Part shown: one piece after another, positions 32,760 through 45,484 of the stretch
Position numbering within the stretch: position 1 is the first letter of the stretch
How the letters are laid out: each line of letters begins with the position of its first letter
Assembly: GCF_963576675.1 (NCBI RefSeq)
Contig: NC_088916.1
Location: 51,957,001 to 52,021,000 of the forward strand
Reading direction: 5' to 3'
Source of the DNA: Euphorbia lathyris
Lineage: Eukaryota; Streptophyta; Magnoliopsida; Malpighiales; Euphorbiaceae
DNA: 64,000 nt
Notes under the pieces: model-generated
The model's input: only the letters and a program-made list of their open reading frames with translations
What the model was told of the DNA's origin: nothing
Databases searched by the model: none
Position numbers and translations under genes: made by a program

Positions 32760-32945
32760 GCAGACAATGTTCAACTTCTAGACAAAGTATTTCTACTTTG
32801 GGAAAAGTTCAGAAGGCACAGAAAGCTGTCTCGTGGACTTTTCCTTAAATGTCGAAACATTCTGCCGAAGACTGACGAAGACAGAAGATGCGTGAATCCT
32901 ATTGGCCAACGACGCTGAGCACGCTCAGAGTGACAACGACAGGAA
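32760..32945 (+). repeat. 186-bp direct duplication, right copy
   Basis: Partner of 30822-31007. It starts GCAGACAATG directly after the CCCCTATCA end of the solo LTR and continues into the rest of the Sirevirus LTR. Confidence 0.88.
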
Positions 32946-33743
32946 GCTGTTTCCCTCCAACGGTTATTTCGAAATTTGAAATGACCAGGTGCCTCAAGTG
33001 TCACTATATAAAGGCCATCCATTTGCTTCAATCGATGCAGAACTTCAAGTAGTCGAAACGCTGACCAAATTCATACTCGAAGATTCTGTGAGAAAAGCAA
33101 AGCAAATACCTTACACCAATTTCCATATTATTGTGTAAAAGTCTAGAGTGATTTCCAATCATCTAAAGTGTCTTAGCAATCGTTGTTTAGGACAAACACT
33201 TTATCATTTCTAGAAGAATAGAAAGGAGAGGATGAGTACTCGGTTATAGTACTCAGCGTAGATATAGGAGTGAGTAGAGGTATAGAGGAAGGTACTCTTG
33301 TTATACTCAGCTTCTATTTGTAAAAGGTTTCGTGCTCTACCTTTAAAGAGCTCAGTAGAGAATTCAAAAAGCTCGGAACGAGTTCCGGGGACTGGACGTA
33401 GGCGGAGAGGCCGAACTAGGATAAGTCTGCTGAGTAATATCTTTCTAACCCTTAAACTCCTTTAATATATATTGCTTGCTGTGAAAACTGACTAAGTAAA
33501 GAGCTCACGCTGAGTTAAGTTTACTAAGAAGCTGAGTTCAGGAATAGACTCTAAGTGCTATTTCCTGACTCAATTAAAGAAGCAGACTTAGTCATAAGTT
33601 GACTAAGCTTGTGTCTTGAATCTATTTAGTGACGCTGTGTAATCCTTTTCATAGAAAAAGAAGTCAGCCTTAACGGACAAAATTTTAAATAGTTCATATC
33701 CCCCCTTTAGAACTAACTTGTCATGTTATAAGGGACCAACAAG

Positions 33744-33755
33744 TGGTATCAGAGC
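33744..33755 (+). other. Primer-binding site of Sirevirus C
   Basis: TGGTATCAGAGC, two bases after the LTR end; complementary to initiator-methionine tRNA. Confidence 0.95.
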
Positions 33756-33803
33756 TTAAAAGCTCACTGTGCAAGGTTTAACTACCTTGAGCTGATCCCC
33801 ACT

Positions 33804-36800
33804 ATGGCTGAGAACAGCACTCGGTTTCTCCCAGGAAATCTGACAACTCAGATTTTACCTGAGGGTCTGTCCATAACTTGGCCTCCTCTATTCTTTGGGT
33901 CTAACTATACCTTTTGGAAGAATAACAACAACAACAACAACAAAGCCTTAGTCCCGAAATGATTCGGGGTCGGCTAACATGAACCATCATATAAAACCGT
34001 GAAATCAAGTTGTGTCAGCGACACAAATTCGCTCCCTCCACTCCGTCCTATCCACTACCATATTTTCCTCAATTCCCAGTAAACTCATATCACTCTCGAT
34101 CACCCTCCTCCAAGTTTTCTTAGGTCTTCCCCTACCCCTCACCACTACATCCCTTTGCCACTCTTCGGTTCTCCTAACCGGCGCATCAAGCGCTCTACGT
34201 CTCACATGGCCAAACCACCTTAGTCGGTTTTCTCTCATTTTATTCTCAAAAGATGTGACCCCTACTTTTGTCCTAATTATTTCATTACGCACTCGGTCCT
34301 TTCTCGTATGACCACACATCCATCTCAACATACGCATCTCCGCCACCGACATCTTATGGATGTGGGAGTGTTTCACTGCCCAACACTCCGTACCATATAA
34401 CAATGCTGGTCTAATTGTCGTCCGGTAGAATTTTCCCTTCAATCTATTAGGCATGCCGTGATCACAAAGGAAACCCGTAGCACTCTTCCACTTCGACCAA
34501 CCAGCTTTAATCCTATGAGCAACATCTCCATCTACTTCTCCATCCGTTTGGATAATAGATTCTAAATACCGAAAGCAATCCGAGGCCTGAACAACTCTCC
34601 CATCTAGGGTGATTGTCCTTGCCTCCCTACTCCTATGGCCGCTAAACTTACACTCCAAATATTATGTCTTACTTCGACTCAACTTAAAGCCTCTAGATTC
34701 TAGAGTTTGTCTCCATAGTTCCAACTTTCTCTCCACTCCTTCTTTCGTCTCATCAACCAACACAATATCATCTGCAAACAGCATGCACCATGGTATACCA
34801 TCTTGAAGTGAACTTGTTAGTTCATCCATAACGATGGCAAAAAGAAATGGGCTTAGTGCGGAACCTTGATGCACGCCAATCGTAATAGGAAACTCTTCAG
34901 TCTTCCCAACACTAGTACGTACACTCGTGCATAGTCCCTCATACATGTCCTTTATGATGTCAATATATTTCCGCGAAATGCCTTTCCTTATCAAGGCCCA
35001 CCAAAGTACTTCCCTTGGTACCTTATCATATGCTTTCTCCAAGTCAATGAAAACCATATACAAGTCTTTCTTCTTATTTCGATAGTGCTCCATTAATTGT
35101 CTTATTAGATGGATGGCTTCCATAGTTGATCTTCCCGGCATAAAACCAAACTGGTTTTCCAAGATCTTCACCGTCCTCCTTAGCCTTTGTTCGATCACTC
35201 TCTCCCAAAGTTTCATAGTGTGACTCATTAATTTGATTCCCCGATAGTTGGCACAATCTTGGACATCGCCTTTGTTCTTATACAAAGGGATTAAGATACT
35301 TTTCCTCCATTCTGATGGCATCTTATTGTTTCTCCAAATTTTGTTGAAGAACGTCGTCAACCATTCGATTCCTCTTTCTCCCAAACATCTTGGAAGAATA
35401 GAATGAAAAATTTCATTCAGGCAACAAACATGAGCGCATGGCTATCTATAGTCCAAGGCCCATTTGTTCCTGTTGAAACTATTGATGGCCAAACGGTTGT
35501 CAAAGCTGAGACTAGATGGACAGAGGATGATCTCAAGAAGCTAAAAAATCATGCTTCGGCTATAAACATGCTTCACTGTGCGTTAGATGCTGCAGAATAC
35601 AACAAGATTTCAGGTTGTGAGTCAGCGCAGGAGATCTGGAAGAAGCTCGAGGTTACCTATGAAGGAACCAACAAGGTGAAGGAATCCAAAGTCAACCAGC
35701 ACATGAGGTTGTACGAGCTGTTCGAAATGAATGATGATGAAGGAATCTCTGACATGAACGCAAGGTTCACAAACATCATCAACGAGCTCAAGAGACTTGG
35801 AAAGATCTTCACTGAGGAAGAGCAAGTCAAGAAGATTCTTAGGAGTCTTCCTAAAAGCTGGCAAGCAAAGAAAACTATTGTTGAGGAAGCTCAAGACTTA
35901 ACCACCTACAAGTATTATGAACTCATTGGCTCACTGCTGACCCATGAGATCTCAATGAAGAATTTCGAGGTGAAGGAAAAGTCTGAAGACAAGAAGCAAA
36001 AGTCTCTTATCATGAAAGCTGACTCCACTGATGGGAGCTCAACAGACGATGAAGAAATGGCTATGTTCACTAGAAAGATGAAAAGGCTGTTCAAAAAGAA
36101 TGACAAATATTCTAAGAAGCCTTACAAGAAGTTTGAAAAGTACAAAGCTGACTCCAGCGACAGTAAGTACAAGAAGGACAGCTCAAAGCCCATTACATGC
36201 TTTGAATGTCATCAAACTGGCCATATCAAGTCAAGCTGTCCCACGCTGAGGAAAGAAAGGAAGAACGATAAGAAGGCAATGGTGGCAACCTGGAGTGATA
36301 GTGATGATTCATCATCATCTGAAGCTGATGCCACTGAGTCAGCAAAGATCTGCTTCATGGCAGATGAGCTTGCTGAGCCTTGTGTTTCTGAGCATGCTGA
36401 CCCCTCCATTGCATCTGACGATGAGGAACACTCAACTGAGGTAATATCACTACCTTTGCTCAGAAATGAAATGGTTAATGCTCTGAGTGACCTTTATACA
36501 CTTGTCAAAAAGTGTAATAAAAAGGTTAGAGCACTCAGCAGGCGATGTGACGAGGTTGAGGAGGTCAATCTGAGTGACCTTCGATATATTCTCCAGGACA
36601 CTTCAATTTTTCATAGTAATGTAGAAATTATGCAAAAGTTTGTCACTGAGGTCCAATCAGATTCCAAGAAACTGAGAAAGGACGTCACATCAATTCAGAA
36701 CCAACTTAAGGTTCCGAATAAGAGAAATATTCCTCTGAACACTAAGTATTGAAGTACTAGTCAGCAGAGATGGAATCCTCAGCGGAATGTCCAGTGTGAC

Positions 36801-37022
36801 TTCTGTGGGAAGAAAGGACACACCACAAAGGTGTGCTGGCACGCTCAGCACTGGGGTGCTGACCAGTCAGTGAAACATTCTAAACGGAAGGTCAGCTGTG
36901 ACTTCTGTGGAAAGAATGGACATACTGTCCAAGTATGTCATCATAAAATTAAATACGATGCTTTACCTGTTGAACCTAACAAGCAAGGACCCAAAAAGAA
37001 TTGGGTACCTAAAATCAACTAG
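33804..37022 (+). pseudogene. gag: Sirevirus C gag, split by an RTE LINE and one stop
   Basis: The ATG at 33804 gives MAENSTRFLPGN as in copy B. It is interrupted after FGSNYTFWKN by a LINE (33925-35389) and resumes at 35401 with [14 protein letters not shown]. The Gag core and an acidic, Lys-rich linker follow. The zinc knuckles are CFECHQTGHIKSSC, CDFCGKKGHTTKVC and CDFCGKNGHTVQVC, all with intact Cys/His. A TGA at 36750-36752 lies between knuckles one and two. The natural TAG is at 37020-37022 after NWVPKIN. Pol follows in the -1 (+2) frame, the same relation as in copy B. Confidence 0.92.
33925..35389 (-). mobile_element. 5'-truncated RTE-type LINE inserted in gag
   Basis: Minus strand. 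The RT has [43 protein letters not shown] and the catalytic [10 protein letters not shown] (34662-35384). The C-terminal region (34005-34658) has RTTIRPALLYGTECW and LRWFGHVRRR, typical of plant RTE. The two are in one frame, separated by a single TAA (34662-34664). The 3' end is a short (TTG)n tail, seen as ACAACAACA at 33925-33942. The 5' part with the endonuclease is missing. The target duplication TTGGAAGAATA is at 33914-33924 and 35390-35400. With only one stop it is a recent insertion. Confidence 0.95.
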
Positions 37023-40000
37023 CTATATTGCAGGTAAGCCTGAGGTGTGCTGAGAAGTCAAAGATGTGGTACATTGACAACGCATGCTCGAGGCATATGA
37101 CTGGTGATGAAACTCAGTTCATCACGTTTGTACGTAAACGAGGAGGAAGTGTAAGTTTTGGAGACAACAAGAAGGGTAAGATAGTAGGGTCAGGAACCAT
37201 TGGTGGTAATCCTACTATTGAGTCAGTCTCCCTAGTCAGCGGACTCAAATATAACTTACTCAGCGTAGCTCAGCTATGTGACAATGGGAGAAAAGTTATA
37301 TTTGATGACACTGGATGTAAAATATTCGAGGGTAAAACAAATGAGTTAATTCTAACTCCCCTCGTATTGATAATGTCTTTATGCTAAACTTAGAAAAGAA
37401 GTTTTCAAAAACTGTATGCTTAGTGTCAACGGAAGAAAATTCCTGGCTATGGCACAAGAGACTTAGTCATGTAAGCATGGACCTCCTGGCCAAATTAGCA
37501 AGAAAGCAATTGGTTGAGGGACTGCCAGAACTTAAATTTGAAAAAGATCAATTATGCCACGCTTGCCAAGCTGGAAAACAAACCAAACAATCTTTTCATA
37601 GTAAAAACATTGTCTCAACTAAGCGTCCATTAGAGTTACTACACTTGGATCTCTTCGGTCCAGTCCAGCCGCTGAGCTTGGGTGGAAGAAGATTTTCCTT
37701 GGTCATTATAGATGACTTTTCTCGGTACACTTGGATCATCTTGCTGAGTAGCAAGGATGAAACCTTTGAGACGTTTTCAAATTTAGTAAGAAAACTTGAA
37801 AATGATAAAGACCTTAAGTTAGCTCACATCCGAAGTGATAATGGTGGAGAATTCAAGAACCAACAGTTTGTTGAATTCTGTGAAACCAACGGCATTGACC
37901 ATAATTTCTCTGCTCCTAGAACGCCTCAACAAAATGGGGTTGTTGAAAGGAAAAACAGAACCTTGGTTGAAATAGCCAGGACAATGCTGAGTGAGCATAG
38001 GCTTCCAAAGTACTTTTGGGGAGAAGCTGTTAACACAGCGTGCTATATTCTTAATAGGGCTCTAGTTAGACATATACTAAAGAAAATCCCCTACGAACTT
38101 TGGAAAGGACGAAAGCCCAACATTGGATACTTTCGTGCCTTTGGTTGTAAATGCTTCATCATGAATACTAAAGACAGCCTAGCTAAGTTTGACTCAAAAG
38201 CTGATGAGGCTATCTTTTTAGGCTACTCAACAAACAGCAAAGCATACAGAGTTTTGAATAAACGAACTCAAGTCTTAGAAGAGTCAGTACATATTGAGTT
38301 CGATGAAACTAACCCTGCAGGTAGATACCAGCCGCTGACCGAGGATGACCCACACTTAGCACCCGCTGACCAAGAAACAGCCGCTGAGTCATTCCCTCAA
38401 GGGCTGACCAAAGGTAAAAGTGAAACTCAAATTACTTTCACTGACCAATCTACACCTGCAGAGATTGTTGAAACACAACCAGCGCAAGACATCAATCTAC
38501 CAAAGGAGATTAGGATACCAAGAGGTCACTCAGAGAGTGCCATTCTTGATGCTGCTGAGAATACCCTGATGACTAGAAATCAACTCAGGAGATACCTCAG
38601 CAACGTAGCATTTGTCTCAATCCAGGAACCAAAGAATTTTGTTGAAGCTGAGTATGATGAATTCTGGATGAATGAAATGCAAGAAGAACTTGATTAGTTC
38701 AGACGAAATGAAGTATGGGATCTAGTGCCAAAACCAAGAAGCCAGAAGACCATAGGAACAAGATGGGTCTTCCGCAACAAGCTGGATGAACAAGGGAACG
38801 TGGTCAGAAATAAGGCAAGACTCGTAGCTCAGGGCTACAGTCAGTAAGAAGGTATTGACTACGGTGAGACCTTCGCCCCAGTGGCAAGGCTAGAGGCTAT
38901 AAGAATTTTATGTGCATATGCATCTTATATGAACTTTAAAGTGTTTCAAATGGATGTTAAGAGTGCATTCCTTAATGGAGTTATAAGCGAGGAAGTTTAT
39001 GTTAATCAACCTCCAGGGTTTGAGGACCCCAAGTTCCTAAACCATGTTTATAAACTCAAAAAGGCTTTGTATGGCCTCAAGCAAGCACCACATGCTTGGT
39101 ATGAGAGGCTGACCAGTTTCCTGCTGACTAGAAATTATGTCAGAGGTAAAGCTGATACAACCTTATTCATTAAGAGGAAGGGTAAAGATACCCTACTGGC
39201 TCAAATATATGTTGATGACATTATTTTTGGTGCCACTAACGAGTCAATGTGCAAGGAATTTAGTAAGCAGATGCAGACTGAGTTTGAAATGTCAATGATG
39301 GGAGAACTCAACTTCTTCCTTGGACTTCAAATCAAACAAGGGAAAAATGGCATCTTCATCAGTCAAACTAAGTATGCTAAGGAGATATTGAAGAAGTATG
39401 AACTTGAAAATTGTAAGTCAATATCTACCCCAATGGGCACTGACACTGTCCTCTGCGCTAATGAGAATGGTAAGTCAGTAGACAGCTGATTGTACCGAGG
39501 TATGATTGGTTCTCTACTTTACTTAACTGCCAGTAGGCTGGACATTCAGTTCTCAGTATTTTATTGTGCTAGATATCAATCTAACCCTAAGGAATCTCAT
39601 TATATAGCTGTAAAAAGAATCCTTAGATATTTGCAAGGCTCAGTGAATGCAGGTTTATGGTATCCCAACACTCATGACTTCACACTCATTGGATACACTG
39701 ACTCTGACTACGAACGAGACAAGCTTGAACGAAAAAGCACCTCAGGAGGATGCCACTTCCTTGGGAGCTGTCTTGTGTCCTGGTTCAGCAAGAAGCAGGC
39801 GTCAGTAGCCCTGTCAACCACTGAAGCTGAGTACGTTGCTGCTGGAAGCTGTGTTGCTCAAGTCCTATGGATTAAGCAACAGCTTGAAGATTTTGGCGTT
39901 CAGACTAAAACAATTGAAGTCAAATATGACAACAAAAGTGCCATTGACTTATCAAAGAACCCAATCCAACACAGCATGATGAAGCATGTCAGTATAAGAC

Positions 40001-40155
40001 ATCACTTCATTAGAGATCACGTACTCAAGGGAGAGATCAAGCTGACCTATGTCTCAACGGATGAGCAGCTTGCCGATATCTTCACAAAGCCACTGGCTCG
40101 TGAGCAATTCAACATACTTAGAGAAGCCATTGGTATGTTTAATCCTCTTCAATAA
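37023..40155 (+). pseudogene. pol: Sirevirus C pol: protease, integrase, RT, RNase H; several stops
   Basis: Protease at about 37028-37340 (WYIDNACSRHMTGD). A one-base loss near 37360 shifts the frame. Integrase from 37381 has the HHCC finger (WHKRLSHVS, LCHACQAGK) and catalytic blocks LDLFGPV, RSDNGGEF and NGVVERKNRT. The linker after it is acidic and Thr/Pro-rich. TAG at 38695-38697 and TAA near 38846 lie in the RT N-terminus (GTRWVFRNKL, KARLVAQGYSQ). RT proper has [11 protein letters not shown] and YVDDIIFG, and a TGA at 39487-39489 precedes the last RT block. RNase H (GYTDSDYERDK, STTEAEY) ends with TAA at 40153-40155. Order PR-INT-RT-RH confirms Ty1-copia. Confidence 0.94.
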
Positions 40156-40514
40156 ATTTCAAGTGTAGTATGCATGCTGAGTGAATTACCATGCTGAATG
40201 ATTTGTGCTATTACATGCTGAGTAGATAAATATATATGCTGAGTATCTATCTCAAGCTGAGTTACTACGCATAAGATCGATTCCTCTGCATAACACTGAC
40301 TACTCAGAATTTTAAACGCCTGAAATTCTTAACACTGAGTAAAGAGCCGTTGCAAACTTTAATGCAAAGCACGCGAATTAAATAGCCACCTAGGATGACG
40401 TATAGGCTATAATTAGAAAATACACACGCCGTATGTGTCATAAATGCCAGAATCTTTGTCGATTGAGAATCTCGAGGCAAAACGGACTACTCAACGCCTT
40501 GGATTAACTCAACA

Positions 40515-40529
40515 TCTCTATAAATAGTG
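40515..40529 (+). promoter_or_regulatory. Putative internal promoter of the extra ORF (copy C)
   Basis: TCTCTATAAATAGTG here is identical over 15 bases to the LTR core promoter of Sirevirus A at 5721-5735. It lies 109 bp (from the TATA) before the ATG at 40628, in the same place as in copy A. The preceding 360 bp (40156-40514) hold five CTGAGT words and no ORF. Confidence 0.58.
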
Positions 40530-40627
40530 GATGAATTCCCACTTCTATTTCTTTACGCTTCAAAATCTTTGGCATTTATGCTCTCTCTCGAAAAGTTCCC
40601 AAACCTTCTAAAAACTTCTCTGAGAAA

Positions 40628-43600
40628 ATGACTAAAATTTCTCTGAACATCTCCGGTGCCGGTATCTCCTATAACCGCTCCGATGACAATCCCACTTCTC
40701 CCACTCAGCGTGAACACGTTGGAGTTACTACGCCGAGCAAGAAAGCTCAAGCTATCCAAGCTACCTCTTCCAAAGGGAAACAACAGCAAAAGGACAAGGG
40801 CAAGAAAGTAATAGAACGCACCTACACTCAGGTCTTCGAGAGTGTGAAGGGATGGAAGATTGACCACTCGCGGTGGTTCTCAAAAGGGTTCGTGGAAGCC
40901 GAGCAACCCTTTTGTGAGTGGATCAAGAACAACGGTTGGACCGAGTTGTTCTCAGTTTGAGATGCTACTTACCCAGAGCTGGTAAGAGAATTCTATGCCA
41001 ACCTAAAAGCTGCCGATGATAACAGGACATACCTGGTCTCCAGAGTACGAGGAAAGGACATTTTCATCAACCCTGCGTACCTTGCCTCACTGTTCAAATT
41101 GAAAAACGAAGGAGCTATACTTCGTAAATCAGGTGACCATGAGAAAACCGACTACGTTCATACCTTCTGTAAACATGAGGGTCATGTAGGTGAAATTTCA
41201 AGCACTTCCATGGGTCAGCATCAAAAGATGGCCCATTACATACTGACAAATTTCCTCTACCCTAAAATCAACTGCACCAACTCAGCAACCAACTTCGAGT
41301 AGTGTTTTATATGGCACATGCTGACCTACACGCCGATAAATATGCCTGTCTTCATAATCGGTGGGTTTCTACGAAGTACAGGGACCCTTAGGCTGGGCTC
41401 CTTCATAACTCGAATCCTCCAGGATCATAAGGTGGACATGATAGCAGAAATCCAAGTTCGGGGAACCGAGATTACAGCTGCTGCCCTATTCGGTTTTATT
41501 GGGGTTTAGTGTCCTATAGACAATTGTTCTAGGATACAAACTTAATATAAATGAATTGTTCTTTATATCATTTGTTTTAATGAGATATATGTTTTATAAC
41601 TATATAAAGGCAGTCCCTTTTAAGCACTAAATGAAGTCTAATAAAAGGAAATCCGTAAGTTTGTTTAAAGTGATTATGAAGTGTTCATACAAGCATGGAG
41701 TGAGACAAAACTTTATAATAAACTAATAAACTTAAAACCACCCCAAGTCAAGTGATATGTTTAGGATTGATATATCACTGTTGAGACTTGCATGTAACAA
41801 TGTCTTCTGTCCGACAGAAAGCTGATCTCACAAGCTTCATATATACAGATATCTGGACAGTTACATGGATCCGATGAAAAGTAGTTCATTAGGATTGGGG
41901 ATCCGATTTGAGATAACAGGATGGGTAGATTCATCCTTGTCACCTGTTCATCTCATTGGTATTAATAGGTATAACTAATCCTCATACTCAAAGGAATATT
42001 AATTGGCATTCTGGATTACGAAATGTGACGCTTTGACTCTGGTGTAACACGATCCTTAACAGAGATGACTCTGGGGTGTGAACAGTAGACGTTGGGTATC
42101 ACAGGAAGTGATTGCGGGATCGTTATATATTGGATTGAGCATTTATCACTCCCGATAAATGGGAGATACATCCAAGGATCGCTTGTGGAAGACTCGACTC
42201 TAAATCCTTGCAAGGTGATAGCTTAAGACTTGAAATACAGATTTCACTTAACCTATCTATTTGAGTTGACTCGGTCTGTACAAGTAAAACGAACGTCTCA
42301 CTATATATGACTTGACATCATCCATAGTCATAAGATTCAGTTCAAGGGTGTAGTTGATAAAGGATCGAATTATACTGTAACTAATACGGAAAGGTTAACG
42401 ATAGAATCAACCTGTCTTCTTATGGCTCTGGGGGAATGATTACGGACTTGTTAATCACATACTCTGTACATCATTCCGTTATGCAAAGATTAAATATAAT
42501 TCTTTGAAAATTAATTTAATAGTTGTATACGGCCAGTAGTAATAGGAACCTAATGGGTCACACATAAGACTTGGAACCTAAAAGAGAGATAGATGTTAAT
42601 TAATTGATGGAAGCCCAATTGAGCCCAATGAGGCCTATGGACCATAGGGGGGTCGAAATTCATGTATGGTACATGAATAATTAATTTGATTTTAATCAAT
42701 CCTAATTAGATTAGGATTATGAATTAAATTAATTAAGAGATAAATAAGTTAGGAGTTTTAATTAGATTATAATACTCCTATTATTATCCAATAAGGTTAT
42801 TATTATTATCCTTAATATGTTAGATATATAATGAGATAATAATTTAGGAATTCTATTCCGAATTGAATTCCTATTCAGTAACCTAATTCTATCTAACTAG
42901 GGATTAGATATAAGAGATTATAAATACCCCCCACTATGTGATTTTCGAAATCCTTCAACCCTAATCCAAGGCTAGTGATTTTTGAAACCTACCCTAAAGA
43001 AAGAAAGAGAATTTTCGACCCCCAGTTCGAGGACAAGATTTTCTACGGCTTCCTTCCGATCAATTGATTTCATCTATTTCTTTTATCCTTGATCTTGTGT
43101 TGATTAATTAGAGGCAATCTATTTTGGTTGCTCTTCAACGGTTGATTCTAACTTAATCTTCCCGTGTTTTATTTCGTGCTTGGAAACTCGGAGAAGAGTT
43201 GTGGGCACTTCATTAACAACGGTAGATTGATCATCAAAAGGTAATTCTTCTTATCCCTCTTTATATGAAATAACGATTAACGGATCCTAGGGTTAATGGA
43301 AATAGGTTAAAAAATTTATATTTCCGCTGCTATACCTTAGCCTAATTTCCAACAGGTTTGGCATATGATCTACCTATTCTGCCAAAGAAAGGAAAAGGGG
43401 AAGCTGTCTAGAACGCTGAGGGGACTAACGCTGAGGGGGTAGTGACTAGAAAGGGCAGAACACAAAGAAAGAGGAAAGCTGTGCAAAGCACCTCTAAAGG
43501 AGCTGCCTCTACCCAAAAGAAGCTCAAAGTTGTATATAAAGGAACAAAGCCGTAAACTCAGCAAAGTCCAAGTGGATCTAGATCAGCTACGAAAAGACCT

Positions 43601-45484
43601 AGGCAAGCTGAACCTGAGACAGAAGAAAGAGAGGTTGATGACCAACCATTAAGGAAGAAAAAGAAGCAGCTTAATTTTGAGTTGAGACCTATCGATGCCC
43701 AACCGACAGATATCGTCGTTCCTCCTAACTCACACTATGCATAGAGTCAAGGCATTGACGCTGAGCAACAGTTTGAGGAAGAACAAGACCAAGACCAATT
43801 GGGTGGTCAGTTTGTCGAGGAAGAGTTGGATGACCAGTTAGAGGAAGAAGAACTGGACGATGAGTTTGATGAAGAAGAAAGTGGTCAGGATGACACTGAG
43901 GAACCAGCAGATGATGAGCATCTTGAACCAATCAACACTTAGTTGGTTGATGAAGAAGAAACTGAGCACATAGTAGATTCTCATGCTGTTCAAAGGGAAG
44001 CCTCACCCACTGACTCCATTGAGTCTATTCCTTGTGACCCTACTCCTCCGAAGCTTAGGAGACTGAGAAAGAAGAAAGCTTTTAGAACACTTGTTATTGA
44101 TCTCATGGGTGATTCACCGTTGAGAGATGAGATCACTGACCTTAGCGAGGTACATCTTAAATACTTCTCCAACCCACCTGTGTCTCAACCAGAGTTGCAA
44201 GAAAATCAAGCCTCTGTTTCTCCGAAGGAACATCCCGACTTAAATGCTTCCGCCAACCAAAGTAATGCCGAGCAAGTGCTCGAAGATTCTGCTCCTCAAC
44301 CTGTTGAGCAAGCTAAGGAATTTCCTGCTCAGGTGGACACTGAACTTCCTCAAATTCCATCACCTAGTCAGCTTCAGCCTGACACTGAGCAAGCAACACT
44401 TTCTGCTGATCCTCCACTTCCCCCAAACAATGAGCAGAATCAGATTCAGTCAGTTTCTACTGACAATCCAAATTTTAGGCCAGGTACTGATAATGATGGG
44501 CCTTCTAATGATGAGCAGAACCAAACACTGCCTTTATCCGGTTCTACTCCTCCTCCGGCATCTGGGCCAACACAAGATGGATCCTTTAGCTACCTCATTG
44601 CCTCTGAGTCTGGTCGAAGAATTGTTGACTCAGGTCAAGCTCTCATCCAGGACCTCCATCAATCAAGTACCAATGCTGCTGAATCCACTACTGTTGAGAC
44701 AACTCCATTTTCATCTGTCACTCGGCTTCTTACTGAGATCAAAGGTATGAAGGATCTTCTGAGTGTCATGACTACACTACAATCTCAACAGCCCAGGCAG
44801 GACTCTATAATGAAGCTGGCCGAACTCCAGCTGACCATGGTCAACCATATAAACTCACTGTAAAGAGAGTTTCATCAACTGTGAGCTGCGAACTCAGCAT
44901 ATGACACTTCTGCCGAAGTACATCATCTCTTCAGCCAGCTTCACACTGAGCAAGAGAAAACAAATCACCAGCTTTCCACCTCCTCTCAATGCTCCATTGA
45001 GCAAATTAGCGAGGTTGTGCGTCTACTGAACTTAAACAGGCAAGAGATGGCCACTGACGAGCTTAAAACCAACGAGATTCTGAAGTATTCTCGAGCAACT
45101 TTCAGCAATGTGCGCCAAATCAACGCTCAGCGTGAGTATTATGATTCCTCTTTGCTAAAGATGTTTCATCAAGCTTTTGCAATGCTCACTGAAACCATGC
45201 ACTGGATTGGCAAGTCTCAAGCCGTTGTTTTGAGTATGCTGAGTGCTGCATCTATCGGAATTCCTCAATCCATTGTGGATGATGGTGTTCCAATCTTCGA
45301 TGGAATGAATGAAAGCACGAGAAAGCTAAAGGCATTTTCTCAACGCCTCACTCAAGCTGCAATTGAAGCCACCTTCATTCCCAAACCTGATGATGGCAAA
45401 ATGGGGGAGAAAGAACAAGCCCCGAGAACTCAGCAAGCTTCAGTTAGTCAGCCGCAACACAAGGGCAAGGGCAAACAAAAGTAA
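40628..45484 (+). pseudogene. Sirevirus C extra ORF, decayed and split by a solo LTR
   Basis: Homologue of the intact 945-codon ORF at 1771-4608. The start MTKISLNISGAG, the EQPFCEWIKNN block, KGKDIFINPAYL and TPINMPVFIIGGFLRSTGT match the globular N-terminus. The basic and acidic middle (RTQRKRKAVQ, then ELDDQLEEEELDDE) is present but diverged. The C-terminal helical block (RLLNLNRQEM, DSSLLKMFHQAF, GVPIFDGMNES) is well kept. Stops occur at 40958, 41300, about 43411, 43553, 43741, 43940, 44861 and 44881. A solo LTR (41497-43354) sits after the N-terminal domain. Conservation at both ends across two diverged copies supports selection on the protein in the past. Confidence 0.9.
41497..43354 (+). 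repeat. Copia-type solo LTR (F) in the extra ORF
   Basis: 1858 bp from TATTGGGGTTTAGTG (TG changed to TA) to TTTCCAACA, flanked by GGTTT at 41492-41496 and 43355-43359. A TATA box TATAAATA is at 42919-42926. The start resembles the Angela-type LTR at 48580, so the same lineage is likely. No coding sequence. Confidence 0.88.

Larger units (their letters stand above)
30488..33741 (+). repeat. 5' LTR of Sirevirus C, interrupted
   Basis: TGTTGAAACACC to GGGACCAACA. Without the 1752-bp solo LTR and one 186-bp duplicate it is about 1316 bp, close to the 1306 bp of its 3' LTR. The TATA box TATATAAA at 33005-33012 is downstream of the insertion. Confidence 0.93.
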
